Assembly (NCBI RefSeq): GCF_000152845.1
Contig: NZ_CH902584.1
Location: 918,375-982,374 of the forward strand
Length of the DNA: 64,000 bases
Source of the DNA: Roseovarius sp. 217
GTDB taxonomy: Bacteria; Pseudomonadota; Alphaproteobacteria; Rhodobacterales; Rhodobacteraceae
Direction: 5' to 3'
Shown: positions 37,210-46,863 of the stretch, one piece after another
Position numbering within the stretch: position 1 is the stretch's first letter
How the letters are laid out: each line of letters starts with the position of its first letter
Program-made: the position numbers and the translations under genes
Notes under the pieces: generated by a model
What the model was told of the DNA's origin: nothing
Database searches by the model: none
The model's input: only the letters and a program-made list of their open reading frames with translations

Positions 37210-37683
37210 CTAGCCGCCCTGCCCGTCAAGCGCCGGGCCGCCAGCATCTGTGACCAGCCCGATATTGCCAAAGCCGCCGCGATTGAGCGCGCCCATGACC
37301 TGCATCACTTCGAGATAGGGCACAGCCCCGTCTGCGCGCAGGAAAACCCGCGTGCTGTCGCGCTCGGTGGCGATGGCGCGCAGGCGGGCGATCAACTCGT
37401 CACGCGGCACCTCTGTGGTCTGGATCATCACGACACCGTCGGCGGTGACGGTGACGGTCAACGGCTCTTCTTCCTCGCTTGGGAGGGAATTCGCGGCGGT
37501 CTTGGGCAATTCCACGGGCACGCCCACCACCATCAGCGGCGCGGCGACCATGAAGATGATCAAAAGCACCAACATCACGTCCACAAAGGGCGTGACGTTG
37601 ATTTCTGCCATCGGACGCGAGCGGCCGCGCCCGCGCCTGCGACGCCCTTGATCGCCCGATTTCTGAACGACACCCGCGCCCAT
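37210..37683 (-). CDS. tolR: TolR proton-channel subunit
   Basis: Inner-membrane protein of 157 residues of the ExbD/TolR family. After a basic N terminus (about 10-24) comes PMAEINVTPFVDVMLVLLIIFMV, where the aspartate D35 in FVDVMLVLL is the conserved proton-carrying residue. The periplasmic domain covers about 55-150 with VFLRADGAVPYLEVMQVM. It forms the motor with TolQ. It lies three bases after tolQ and 11 bases before tolA. Confidence 0.96.
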   Translation of the reverse strand: MGAGVVQKSGDQGRRRRGRGRSRPMAEINVTPFVDVMLVLLIIFMVAAPLMVVGVPVELPKTAANSLPSEEEEPLTVTVTADGVVMIQTTEVPRDELIARLRAIATERDSTRVFLRADGAVPYLEVMQVMGALNRGGFGNIGLVTDAGGPALDGQGG

Positions 37684-37686
37684 GGT

Positions 37687-38382
<696 letters not shown>

Positions 38383-38541
38383 TTGCCTGCTCTTTATGTG
38401 TCTGGCCGTTTTCCGGCCTTATTGCGAGGCAAACTATCCTATTTGTATGGGGAAAGCCAACACCATCCGATGGTTCACGCGGGTTTCAGGCGAATTTCGC
38501 GCAAGGATCAGGCGGATAATTGCCGGATCATGCCGCGCGGC

Positions 38542-39270
38542 TCAGGCTTTGCCTTCCGATTGTGCTTCGAGCAGCATGTAGCCGCGCCCGTGCACCGTCT
38601 TGATGCGGCGGTTGCCCTCATCACTATCAAAGAGTTTGCGGCGAAGGCGGCTGATAATCCCGTCCACCGACCGGTGGCTGATCGACCAGTCGCTGCCATG
38701 CACGGAGTTGATGATCTTGTCGCGGGACAAGATGGCATTCGTATGGGACGCGAGCACCATCAGGACGTCGAACTCGAGCGTGGTCAGGTCGACAAGACGG
38801 CCTGAAACATTGACACTGCGGACCACGCCGCAGATTTCCATGTCGTCGACACGGCGTAAATAGCGATCAGGCAGGGGCCGCGCGCCGCCCTCTTGCAGCG
38901 GTGTGATCACGGTCCGACGCAACACCGAGCGGACCCGCGCGCAGAGTTCTCTGGGGCGAATCGGTTTGGCGAGGTAATCGTCGGCCCCCATTTCAAGCGC
39001 CATGACCGTGTCGATCTCGTCATTGGAGTTGCCCATCACGATCACGCCCGCTGCGGATCTGTGACGCAGGTCGCGCGCTATTTCATAACCATCAAGTCCA
39101 CGGTAACGGGTCGCAACCAGACAGATGTGAACCTGATGCCGCTCGACGGTTGCCAGAACGCTGTCATCCGGGCCGCATGAAACGGTCTCGAAGCCCTCAT
39201 CCGCAAGCCGGTCTGTCACGAGCGAATGAGTCGTGCGGTCCTCATCCAGAACCAGAGCCCTGAGTGGCAT
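38542..39270 (-). CDS. OmpR-type response regulator with degenerate receiver
   Basis: A 242-residue DNA-binding regulator. The receiver (about 1-118) keeps the acidic pair at D9/E10/D11 and lysine K102 (YLAKPIRP), but the position of the phosphorylated aspartate is alanine (ICLVATRYRGLDG, A53) and the switch threonine is glycine (IVMGNSND, G80). The winged-helix DNA-binding domain (about 135-235) is intact, with TTLEFDVLMVLASHTNAILSRDKII and RSVDGIISRLRRKL. No histidine kinase is nearby. It probably works without phosphorylation, through dimerisation or a ligand. It sits between tolQ and a divergent peroxiredoxin gene. The gap 38383-38541 holds no gene. Confidence 0.88.
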   Translation of the reverse strand: MPLRALVLDEDRTTHSLVTDRLADEGFETVSCGPDDSVLATVERHQVHICLVATRYRGLDGYEIARDLRHRSAAGVIVMGNSNDEIDTVMALEMGADDYLAKPIRPRELCARVRSVLRRTVITPLQEGGARPLPDRYLRRVDDMEICGVVRSVNVSGRLVDLTTLEFDVLMVLASHTNAILSRDKIINSVHGSDWSISHRSVDGIISRLRRKLFDSDEGNRRIKTVHGRGYMLLEAQSEGKA

Positions 39271-39508
39271 TCTTGTCTCGCTTTGAGTCTGCCCGCACCT
39301 CTCCGGCGCGCGTGCCGATGGCGAAATGGGGGGGGGTAAAACGGAAAGCCGGAGGACAAAAGAACATGCCGCGGCGCTCTGGGATCAGACCGGTTGGTCC
39401 CGATACTCACAAAATCGTGAAGAGGCATATAGAAGTAATCTTTGGAGCACAACCCACACTAGAAAACATTTGGTAATCCTAGGAAACAGAACCTTAAACG
39501 GCTTCGCC

Positions 39509-39526
39509 CGATTGTGGACACAATCG
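39509..39526. promoter_or_regulatory. Perfect palindromic operator candidate before the peroxiredoxin gene
   Basis: CGATTGTG-GA-CACAATCG, two perfect 8-base arms with a two-base spacer, centred 74 bases before the peroxiredoxin ATG and 247 bases from the regulator start. Its symmetry suits a dimeric repressor or activator. The remainder of the 321-base gap (39271-39591) is AT-richer near the peroxiredoxin and shows no gene. Confidence 0.55.
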
Positions 39527-39591
39527 AAGATGATCCTCTCTGTGTTGCAGATCGCAACGGGATACAATCATAAGACTATGGGGTGCATGTT

Positions 39592-40341
39592 ATGACTATT
39601 CAGTTCTTTACCCCGCGCGGACCGGGGAACGAGGTTCTCAGACTGCCGAGTTCTTTGCGGCGCTCCGTTAAATGGTTGCCGCAGATTGGTGACACATTTC
39701 CTGATTTCACTGTGGATACGACCCAGGGTCCGTTGCGGTTTTGGGACTGGGCCGAGGGGAGTTGGGTCCATCTGTTCAGCCATCCCGGCGCCTATACGTC
39801 GGTTTGTACGACCGAGCTTGCCGCCCTTGCCGATTGTTCGTCGGAGTGTCAGGCGATCAATCTCAAGAATCTGGCGCTGACCGGGGCCACGGTCGAAGAC
39901 CAACGCGCTTGGCACGAGGATATCCACAAGCTATTTGGCTGTGTCGTCGATTTTCCCGGCGCGAGCGATCTAAACCTGAAACTTTCCCAGCTGTTCGGGA
40001 TGGTTCATGACAAGCAGGAGGTGTCACGACCAATCCGCAAGAGCTTTCTCATTGATCCGGCCTTGCAGGTGCGGCTGATCTTTGAGTATCCGACCTATAT
40101 CGGGCGCAACATTGATGAGGTTTTGCGCGTGACCAAGGCGATACAGCTACACGACAGAACCGGCGCGTACACGCCCGCTGACTGGGACCATGGGGATCTC
40201 GTGATCGTCCCTGACACGCTCCCGGAATCCGAGGTCAGACGGCATTTCGCCTCTGACTCGGTAAGACTCACACCCTATTTGCGGGTGGTCGAACCGAAAA
40301 GCCACCTCAGGCTGGTGTCAGGGACGCAGAAGCAAGGGTAA
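39592..40341 (+). CDS. Peroxiredoxin, AhpC/Prx6-like
   Basis: A 249-residue thiol peroxidase. The peroxidatic motif PGAYTSVCTTE (P65, T69, C72) is the PxxxTxxC active site, and R near 126 in the EVSRPIRKSFLIDP block completes it. Length and the long C-terminal arm (DRTGAYTPADWDHGDLVIVP) place it in the Prx6-like (1-Cys) group. The N terminus has a non-standard 25-residue extension before the first strand. Start ATG 39592 is preferred to GTG 39583. Its 3' end overlaps the convergent ybgC by 24 bases. Regulation is probably through the palindrome at 39509. Confidence 0.88.
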   Translation: MTIQFFTPRGPGNEVLRLPSSLRRSVKWLPQIGDTFPDFTVDTTQGPLRFWDWAEGSWVHLFSHPGAYTSVCTTELAALADCSSECQAINLKNLALTGATVEDQRAWHEDIHKLFGCVVDFPGASDLNLKLSQLFGMVHDKQEVSRPIRKSFLIDPALQVRLIFEYPTYIGRNIDEVLRVTKAIQLHDRTGAYTPADWDHGDLVIVPDTLPESEVRRHFASDSVRLTPYLRVVEPKSHLRLVSGTQKQG

Positions 40342-40704
40342 GCGCACAGGCTGACCAGAAGGCCCCACGCACACCACCGTCACCACGGCCTGCAAGAGCC
40401 GCTCTGTCCCGCGCGTCACGGTCTGTTCCATCACCAGACGTGCGGCGGTGACAGTGATGGTGCGGGTCTCGACCTCGAGCAGATCGTCGAAGCGCGCGGG
40501 GGCGAGAAAATCCATCTCGACCCGGCGGACCACAAAAATCGTGCCCGCCGCGCGCATGGCGTTCTGATCAATGCCAAGGTCGCGCACCCATGCGCTGCGG
40601 GCGCGTTCGATGAATTTCAGGTAATTGGCGTGATAAACGATCCCGCCCATGTCGGTATCCTCGTAATAGACGCGGATGGGAAAGACATGCGGCGGGCTGG
40701 TCAC
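40318..40704 (-). CDS. ybgC: Acyl-CoA thioesterase YbgC (Tol-Pal-associated)
   Basis: Hot-dog-fold thioesterase of 128 residues. The catalytic stretch YYEDTDMGGIVYHANYLKFIERAR (about residues 12-35) includes the key Asp and the HANY motif. The start is GTG at 40702-40704 (VTSPPHVFPIRVYYED) with AGGACA before it; the frame continuing upstream looks non-coding. In most proteobacteria this gene opens the tol-pal operon. Here it is on the same strand as tolQ but 1.9 kb upstream, with two unrelated genes between them. Confidence 0.92.
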   Translation of the reverse strand: MTSPPHVFPIRVYYEDTDMGGIVYHANYLKFIERARSAWVRDLGIDQNAMRAAGTIFVVRRVEMDFLAPARFDDLLEVETRTITVTAARLVMEQTVTRGTERLLQAVVTVVCVGPSGQPVRLPLLLRP

Positions 40705-40922
40705 GGGCTCTGTCCTGTTTGGGATGCAGGTGCAGCAAAGCACCCTCCGGGGCTGCGCGCAAGAGCCGCGGTTTCACGACGTGGAAAATCGTCACAAGCT
40801 GGGTTGTGGCGCGCGGAGGTGGCCGTATATTACGCGAGATCAACTGAAACGGCGCAAAAATTGCACCCGCAACGTGGTGCTGTAGCCGAGGCAGATAACA
40901 GGGACAGGGGGGCAGGACACGC

Positions 40923-43796
40923 ATGGAGAACGCCGGAGGCTTTTTGCCGATCATCGCGGTGCTGCCCTTTTTGGGTGCGCTTTTTCCGGGGTTGATGATT
41001 CAGGCAGGGCGAAACACCTGCGCTGCCTTTACCGCCGCTCCGACGATCCTTGCGCTCATCTTGCTGTTGCTTTCAGCCCCTGCGGTGATGCGTGGCGACG
41101 TGCTGACCTTTGGCATCGACTGGCTGCCGTCCTTGGGTCTGAACGTGAATTTCATGCTGGATGGGCTTGGGCTGCTGTTTGCCGGGATGATCCTTGGCAT
41201 CGGCCTGCTCATCATCCTCTATGCCCGGTTCTATCTGTCGCGCGAAGATCCGATGGGGCAGTTTTACACCTATCTGCTGCTGTTTCAGGGCGCGATGGTG
41301 GGGATTGTCCTGAGCGACAATATCCTGTTGCTGCTGGTGTTCTGGGAACTGACCTCGCTGTCGTCGTTTTTGCTGATCGGCTACTGGAAGCATCTGCCCG
41401 AGGGGCGGCAGGGCGCGCGGATGGCGCTGACGGTGACGGGTCTGGGCGGTCTTGCGATGATCGCGGGCATGCTGATCCTGGGGGATATCGCCGGAAGCTA
41501 TGACCTGAGCGTGATCCTGACGCAGAAGGACGCGATACAGGCAAGCCCGATGTATCTGCCGGCGCTGATCCTGATCCTGTTGGGCTGTTTCACCAAATCG
41601 GCGCAGTTTCCGTTCCATTTCTGGCTGCCGCATGCGATGGCCGCACCGACGCCGGTCTCGGCCTATCTGCATTCGGCGACGATGGTGAAGGCGGGGCTGT
41701 TCCTGATGGCGCGGATGTGGCCGGTGCTGGCGGGCACGCCGGAATGGTTCTGGATCGTCGCCTCGACCGGTCTCATCACTATGGTAATGGCGGCCAAGAT
41801 TGCGCTCTTCAAGGATGACCTGAAGGCGCTCTTGGCCTTTTCGACGGTCAGTCATCTGGGTCTGATCACCATGCTTCTGGGATTTGGCACCAAGATGGCG
41901 GCGGTCGCGGCGGTGTTTCACATCATCAACCACGCAACCTTCAAGGCGGCGCTGTTCATGACCGCAGGCATCATCGACCACGAGACTCACACCCGCGACA
42001 TCAAGCGGCTGGGAGGATTGCGGCACCTCATGCCGATCACCTTCGGGATTGCCACCATCGCGGCGCTGTCGATGGCGGGCGTCATCCCGCTCAACGGGTT
42101 CCTCTCGAAGGAAATGATGCTGGAAGAGGCGACGCACACGGTCTGGTGGGGCAATCCCTGGCTGGTTCCCGCTCTGGCCACGATTGGTACGCTCTTCTCT
42201 GTGGCCTATTCACTCCGCTACATTGCTCATGTCTTTTTTGGACCGGAGCGGAGCGATTACCCGTCTCATCCGCATGATCCGGGATTCGGCATGTGGGCGG
42301 CCCCTGCCTTTCTGGTGGTGCTGGTCATAGGCATCGGCGTGGCGCCGTTTCTGGTCGAACCGCTGGTCAAGGTCACAGCCGGCGCCGTGACCGGCGGCGG
42401 TCTGCCCGACTTTCATCTCAAGATCTGGCACGGGCTTACATTGCCCCTCCTCCTGTCGGGTCTCGCATTTCTGGGCGGCGCCATCCTGCTGGCCCTGCAT
42501 GCACCGCTGATGCGGCTCTGGCTGGCCACGCCGCGCCCGGAGGCCAAGGTGATCTTTGACGGGATCACGCGGGCGGCGACCCGAGCGAGCACGGTCTTGA
42601 CCGATGGTGTGCACAACGGCGCGCTGACGCGCAACGGCGCGATTTTCGCGGTGACGGTGATCGGCGCGGGCCTGTTGGCCTTTACCGGCGGCAGCATGGC
42701 CGAGGCGACGCGGGCCCCCCTGCCGATTACGATGCTGCCTGCGATTGGCTGGCTCTTGCTGGTGCTGGCGACGATCTGTCTGGTGGCGTTCCATCGCAAC
42801 CGCTTTCTGGCGCTGGTGCTGATGGGGATTGTGGGCCTGATCGTGTCGATGGGCTTTGTCTATCTCTCGGCCCCGGACCTTGCGCTGACGCAAATCTCGG
42901 TCGAAGTGGTGACGATCATCCTTCTGCTCTTGGCGCTGAATTTCCTGCCGCGCGAGACTCCGATCGAAAGCAGCGTCGCACGGCGGATGCGCGATGCGGC
43001 GATTGCCGTGGTGGGTGGCGTTGCCGTTACCGGCCTGACCTACGCCATTCTGCTGCGCGATTTCGCAGCCGAGAGCATTTCGGTCTTTCATCTGGCCAAT
43101 TCCTACAAGGGCGGCGGCGGCACCAATGTGGTCAATGTGATTCTCGTCGATTTCCGTGGCTTTGATACCTATGGCGAGATCATCGTTCTGGGGATCGCGG
43201 CGCTGGTGATTTTTGCGCTGACCGAGACCGTGCTCAAGGGCCCCGGTGGGCGCTGGCTGTCGACGTGGAAGGCACAACGTTATGCCGAGGCGGGTGACCG
43301 TCACCCGCTGATGATGGTGGTCGCCACCCGCGTGATGATGCCCATCGCACTGATGGTGGGCGCCTATATATTCCTGCGCGGCCATAATGAGCCGGGCGGC
43401 GGGTTTATCGCCGGTCTGATCGTGGCGATTGCGTTTCTGATGCAATACATGGCCTCGGGCTTTGCCTGGGCGGAGTCGCGGCAGCGTGTGACCTATCATG
43501 CGACCATCGGTGTAGGGGTTCTGATCGCCTCTGTGACCGGGATTGGCGCCTGGCTGGCCGGGCGTCCGTTCCTGACCTCGGATTACGGCTATCTGCATTT
43601 CCCCCCGATCGAGGAATTCGAATGGGCCACGGCGATGGCGTTTGACACCGGCGTGTTCCTGACCGTGGTCGGGGCTGTGATGCTGGCGCTCAACAGCCTG
43701 TCGAGCATGGCGCGGCGCACGGGGGAAACGGTCAACGTCTTTCCGATGGACATCAACCCGGCCCGCAATGACGCGCCGTCCGAGGGGGAGGCCTGA
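40923..43796 (+). CDS. mrpA: Mrp Na+/H+ antiporter subunit A fused to subunit B
   Basis: A 957-residue membrane protein of about 25 helices. The N-terminal two-thirds (about 1-770) is MrpA/NuoL-like with LLVFWELTSLSSFLLIGYWKH (about 138-158), KSAQFPFHFWLPHAMAAPTPVSAYLHSATMVKAG and HIINHATFKAALFM. The C-terminal part (about 800-950) is the MnhB domain (RVMMPIALMVGAYIFLRGHNEPGGGFIAGL). This AB fusion is the PhaAB type of alphaproteobacteria. It begins a seven-function Mrp operon for Na+(K+)/H+ exchange and pH homeostasis and lies 218 bases from the divergent ybgC. Confidence 0.95.
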   Translation: MENAGGFLPIIAVLPFLGALFPGLMIQAGRNTCAAFTAAPTILALILLLLSAPAVMRGDVLTFGIDWLPSLGLNVNFMLDGLGLLFAGMILGIGLLIILYARFYLSREDPMGQFYTYLLLFQGAMVGIVLSDNILLLLVFWELTSLSSFLLIGYWKHLPEGRQGARMALTVTGLGGLAMIAGMLILGDIAGSYDLSVILTQKDAIQASPMYLPALILILLGCFTKSAQFPFHFWLPHAMAAPTPVSAYLHSATMVKAGLFLMARMWPVLAGTPEWFWIVASTGLITMVMAAKIALFKDDLKALLAFSTVSHLGLITMLLGFGTKMAAVAAVFHIINHATFKAALFMTAGIIDHETHTRDIKRLGGLRHLMPITFGIATIAALSMAGVIPLNGFLSKEMMLEEATHTVWWGNPWLVPALATIGTLFSVAYSLRYIAHVFFGPERSDYPSHPHDPGFGMWAAPAFLVVLVIGIGVAPFLVEPLVKVTAGAVTGGGLPDFHLKIWHGLTLPLLLSGLAFLGGAILLALHAPLMRLWLATPRPEAKVIFDGITRAATRASTVLTDGVHNGALTRNGAIFAVTVIGAGLLAFTGGSMAEATRAPLPITMLPAIGWLLLVLATICLVAFHRNRFLALVLMGIVGLIVSMGFVYLSAPDLALTQISVEVVTIILLLLALNFLPRETPIESSVARRMRDAAIAVVGGVAVTGLTYAILLRDFAAESISVFHLANSYKGGGGTNVVNVILVDFRGFDTYGEIIVLGIAALVIFALTETVLKGPGGRWLSTWKAQRYAEAGDRHPLMMVVATRVMMPIALMVGAYIFLRGHNEPGGGFIAGLIVAIAFLMQYMASGFAWAESRQRVTYHATIGVGVLIASVTGIGAWLAGRPFLTSDYGYLHFPPIEEFEWATAMAFDTGVFLTVVGAVMLALNSLSSMARRTGETVNVFPMDINPARNDAPSEGEA

Positions 43797-43797
43797 T

Positions 43798-44151
43798 ATG
43801 GAACTTTTGTTTGCAAGCGCAATCGGCCTCTTGACCGCCGGGGGACTCTATCTGGTGCTGCGGCTCCGCAGTTTTCCGGTGATCATCGGCATTTCGCTGC
43901 TCAGCTATGCGGTCAACCTGTTCCTGTTTGGCACCGGGCGGCTGGTGGTCGATATGCCCCCCGTTTTGCAAAAGGGGGTCGAGACCTATACCGATCCGCT
44001 GCCGCAGGCGCTGGTGCTGACGGCCATCGTGATTTCATTCGGCATGACAGCCGTCGTGGTAATGCTGGCGCTGGGATCGTTTCTCTCGTCGCGCGACGAC
44101 AGTGTAAATATCGGCCCCGAGACGCCGCCCGAGCAGGAGAATGAGGCATGA
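43798..44151 (+). CDS. mrpC: Mrp antiporter subunit C
   Basis: NuoK-like protein of 117 residues with three helices (about 3-22, 28-47 and 68-91). ATG 43798 is one base after the mrpA stop. Hallmarks are GLYLVLRLRSFPVIIGISLLSYAVNLFLF and TDPLPQALVLTAIVISFGMTA. It overlaps mrpD by four bases (ATGA). Confidence 0.95.
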   Translation: MELLFASAIGLLTAGGLYLVLRLRSFPVIIGISLLSYAVNLFLFGTGRLVVDMPPVLQKGVETYTDPLPQALVLTAIVISFGMTAVVVMLALGSFLSSRDDSVNIGPETPPEQENEA

Positions 44152-45659
44152 GCCACTGGATTATTGCCCCGGTCGTGCTGCCTGCTGTGCTGGCCGCGAT
44201 CCTCACGCTGGCAATGCGGCATCATCCACCCTTGCAGCGGGTGTTTTCCATCGCAGGCGTTGCGACCGTGCTGGTGGTGGCGATTGGCCTGACGATGCAG
44301 GCATCAAGCGGGGCAATCGAGGTCTATGAACTGGGCAACTGGCCCGCGCCCTTTGGCATCGTTCTGGTTCTCGACCGGCTGTCGGCGCTGATGGTGCTAG
44401 TGACGGCGGTGCTGGCGCTGGTGGTGCTGCTCTATGCCGTGGGCACCGGATGGGACCAACGCGGCAACAATTTTCACGCGCTCTATCAGTTTCAGTTGAT
44501 GGGTATTTTCGGCGCGTTTCTGACCGGCGATGCGTTCAACCTCTTTGTGTTTTTTGAGGTGCTGCTGATTGCCTCTTATGGTCTGATGATCCACGGCGGC
44601 GGGCGGCGCAGGCTGAAGGCGGGCGTGCAATATGTGATCTACAATCTGCTTGGCTCGACCCTGTTTCTCTTTGCGCTTGGCACGCTCTATGCGGTGACGG
44701 GCACGCTCAACATGGCCGATCTCGCGGTGCGGGCGGCGGAAATTCCGGTTGAGGATGGGGCGCTGTTGCGCGTCGGTGCCGTGCTCCTGCTCTTGGTCTT
44801 TGCGATCAAGGCCGCGCTTTTGCCGCTGCATTTCTGGCTGCCTGAGACCTATGCCGAGGCCCCTGCCCCGGTGGCCGCCCTCTTTGCCATCATGACCAAG
44901 GTGGGGGCCTATTCGATCCTGCGGATGTATACGCTGGTGTTTGGCCCCGATCTGGGGGCGACAGCCGATCTGATTGATCAGTTGTTGATCTATGCGGCGT
45001 TGATCACGCTGGTGGTTGGGATGGTCGGTATTCTCGGGGCGAAACGCCTTGGGCGACTGGCCGCGTTCGCTGCTATCGGGTCGATGGGCACGATGCTGAT
45101 TGCGCTGTCCGGGTTCCGGCCCGAGACGACGGCGGCGGCGCTCTATTACATGATCCATTCGACACTGACGGGGGCGCTCTTGTTCCTTGTGGTCGATCTG
45201 GTGCGCGAGCGGCGTGGGCCGATGGGTGGCGCGATGCAGCCCGGACCACGCATGGCGCAGCACGGGATGATCGCGGCGCTCTTCTTTGGCGCGGCGATTG
45301 CTATGGCAGGGATGCCGCCGCTGTCGGGATTCGTCGGCAAGCTGCTCATTCTCGATGCCGTGCGCGGGATGGATGAGGTCTGGTTGATCTGGGCCGTGAT
45401 CCTTGTCACCTCGCTGGTGGCGATCGTGGGCTTTGGTCAGGCTGGCAGTGCGATTTTCTGGAAGGTGGCGCCCGAGACCGGCGAAGAACCGGCCCCTGCC
45501 CCACAACCTGCGTTGCCGTTGGTCGCGTGTTTTGTGATGCTGGGCGGGATCGTGGCGCTGTCGGTGCTGGCCGGTCCGGTGATGGGGTATATCGAGGCGA
45601 CGGCGGTGCAGTTGCACACGCCCGAGGGCTATATCGCCGCCGTGTTGAACGGTGGTTGA
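44148..45659 (+). CDS. mrpD: Mrp antiporter subunit D
   Basis: NuoN/NuoM-like subunit of 503 residues with about 14 helices. Key features are FNLFVFFEVLLIASYGLMIHGG (about 126-147), the proton-path lysine in FAIKAALLPLHFWLPETYAEAPAPVAALFA (about 218-247) and IHSTLTGALLFLVVDL (about 337-352). It forms the ion-pumping core with MrpA. Confidence 0.97.
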   Translation: MSHWIIAPVVLPAVLAAILTLAMRHHPPLQRVFSIAGVATVLVVAIGLTMQASSGAIEVYELGNWPAPFGIVLVLDRLSALMVLVTAVLALVVLLYAVGTGWDQRGNNFHALYQFQLMGIFGAFLTGDAFNLFVFFEVLLIASYGLMIHGGGRRRLKAGVQYVIYNLLGSTLFLFALGTLYAVTGTLNMADLAVRAAEIPVEDGALLRVGAVLLLLVFAIKAALLPLHFWLPETYAEAPAPVAALFAIMTKVGAYSILRMYTLVFGPDLGATADLIDQLLIYAALITLVVGMVGILGAKRLGRLAAFAAIGSMGTMLIALSGFRPETTAAALYYMIHSTLTGALLFLVVDLVRERRGPMGGAMQPGPRMAQHGMIAALFFGAAIAMAGMPPLSGFVGKLLILDAVRGMDEVWLIWAVILVTSLVAIVGFGQAGSAIFWKVAPETGEEPAPAPQPALPLVACFVMLGGIVALSVLAGPVMGYIEATAVQLHTPEGYIAAVLNGG

Positions 45660-45672
45660 GAGAGGAAAGACG

Positions 45673-46164
45673 ATGCTGCGCAAGATCCTGCCCCATCCGT
45701 TCCTGACACTGGCCCTGATCGTGGTCTGGCAGATGCTGGTGAACAAGCTGACCTTTGGCAATCTGGTGCTGGGAACAATCCTCGGGTTGATCATCCCGGT
45801 GATCACCTCGCCCTACTGGCCCAACCGGCCGCGCCTGTCGAGCCTGCCGCGAATCGTGGAATATGTGCTGATCGTGCTCTGGGATATCTGCGTCGCCAAT
45901 GTGCAGGTGGCGATGATCATCCTGTTCAAGACCAATGCCAACACCAAGCCAGCCTGGATTTCGATTCCGCTCGAGCTTCGGACACCGGAGGCGATCACGG
46001 TGCTGGCGGGCACGATCACCATGACGCCCGGCACGGTGTCGAGCGATCTGTCGGCGGATGGCCGCAGCCTGCTTGTGCATTGTCTGGATGCGCCTGACCC
46101 GGATGCGGTGCGCGATGACATCAAGGCGCGCTATGAACGCAGGCTCATGGAGATTTTCGAATGA
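45673..46164 (+). CDS. mrpE: Mrp antiporter subunit E
   Basis: A 163-residue subunit with two or three N-terminal helices and a cytosolic tail. The start at ATG 45673 has GAGAGGAAAG before it and is preferred over GTG 45652, which lies within the mrpD end. The hallmark ITVLAGTITMTPGTVSSDLSADGRSLLVHCLD (about 113-144) is present. Confidence 0.94.
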   Translation: MLRKILPHPFLTLALIVVWQMLVNKLTFGNLVLGTILGLIIPVITSPYWPNRPRLSSLPRIVEYVLIVLWDICVANVQVAMIILFKTNANTKPAWISIPLELRTPEAITVLAGTITMTPGTVSSDLSADGRSLLVHCLDAPDPDAVRDDIKARYERRLMEIFE

Positions 46165-46430
46165 TCGAATACACGCTCTTTTTCGCCTTTGGCTGTTTCG
46201 GGCTGGGATTGCTGCTCAACATATTCCGGGTGATCAGCTCGCCCACCGTGGGTGACCGGATTCTGGCGCTGGATACGATGGTGGTGAACATGATCGCATT
46301 GCTGGCGCTGTTCGGCATTCTCAAGGGCACGACGATGTATTTCGAGGCCTCGATGATCATTGCCATGACCGGCTTTATCTCGACTGTTTCATACACGCGC
46401 TTTTTGCTGCGCGGCGATATCATCGAATAG
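46161..46430 (+). CDS. mrpF: Mrp antiporter subunit F
   Basis: An 89-residue protein with three helices (about 2-22, 34-56 and 60-79). The RVISSPTVGDRILALDTMVVNMIALLALFGI block matches MrpF. It overlaps mrpE by four bases. Confidence 0.95.
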   Translation: MIEYTLFFAFGCFGLGLLLNIFRVISSPTVGDRILALDTMVVNMIALLALFGILKGTTMYFEASMIIAMTGFISTVSYTRFLLRGDIIE

Positions 46431-46440
46431 GGGGCGGATC

Positions 46441-46848
46441 ATGGTAGTGGATATTCTCATTTCGGCCTGCCTCGTGATCAGCGGCGTGTTTGGCCTGGTC
46501 GGGTCATTTGGGTTGATCAAGCTGCCCGATCCGATGATGCGGCTGCATGCGCCGACCAAGGCGACGACCCTGGGTGTGGGCGGGGCGTTGGTTGCCTCGA
46601 TGTTGTTTTTCTATTTCAAGGTCGGGCAGCTTTCGTTTCACGAATTCATGATCGTGTTGTTCCTGCTTCTGACCGCGCCGATCACCGGGCATTTCATTGC
46701 CAAGACGCATCTGCATCTGTTGCATAAACCCGGCGATTTGCCGCCAACTGGCACAGATCGACCTTGGGCCAGTTATGAAAGCGATGCCGAACGGGCGCGG
46801 ATCGAGGCCGCGGCAGCGGCAGCGGAGGCAGAAGAGGTGACGCGCTAG
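46441..46848 (+). CDS. mrpG: Mrp antiporter subunit G
   Basis: A 135-residue subunit with three helices (about 3-28, 43-62 and 66-88) and a charged tail. The hallmark GSFGLIKLPDPMMRLHAPTKATTLGVGG (about 22-49) is present. It is the last gene of the operon, ending 15 bases before a long inverted-repeat element. Confidence 0.95.
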   Translation: MVVDILISACLVISGVFGLVGSFGLIKLPDPMMRLHAPTKATTLGVGGALVASMLFFYFKVGQLSFHEFMIVLFLLLTAPITGHFIAKTHLHLLHKPGDLPPTGTDRPWASYESDAERARIEAAAAAAEAEEVTR

Positions 46849-46863
46849 GGTAGAGGCCGTGCT

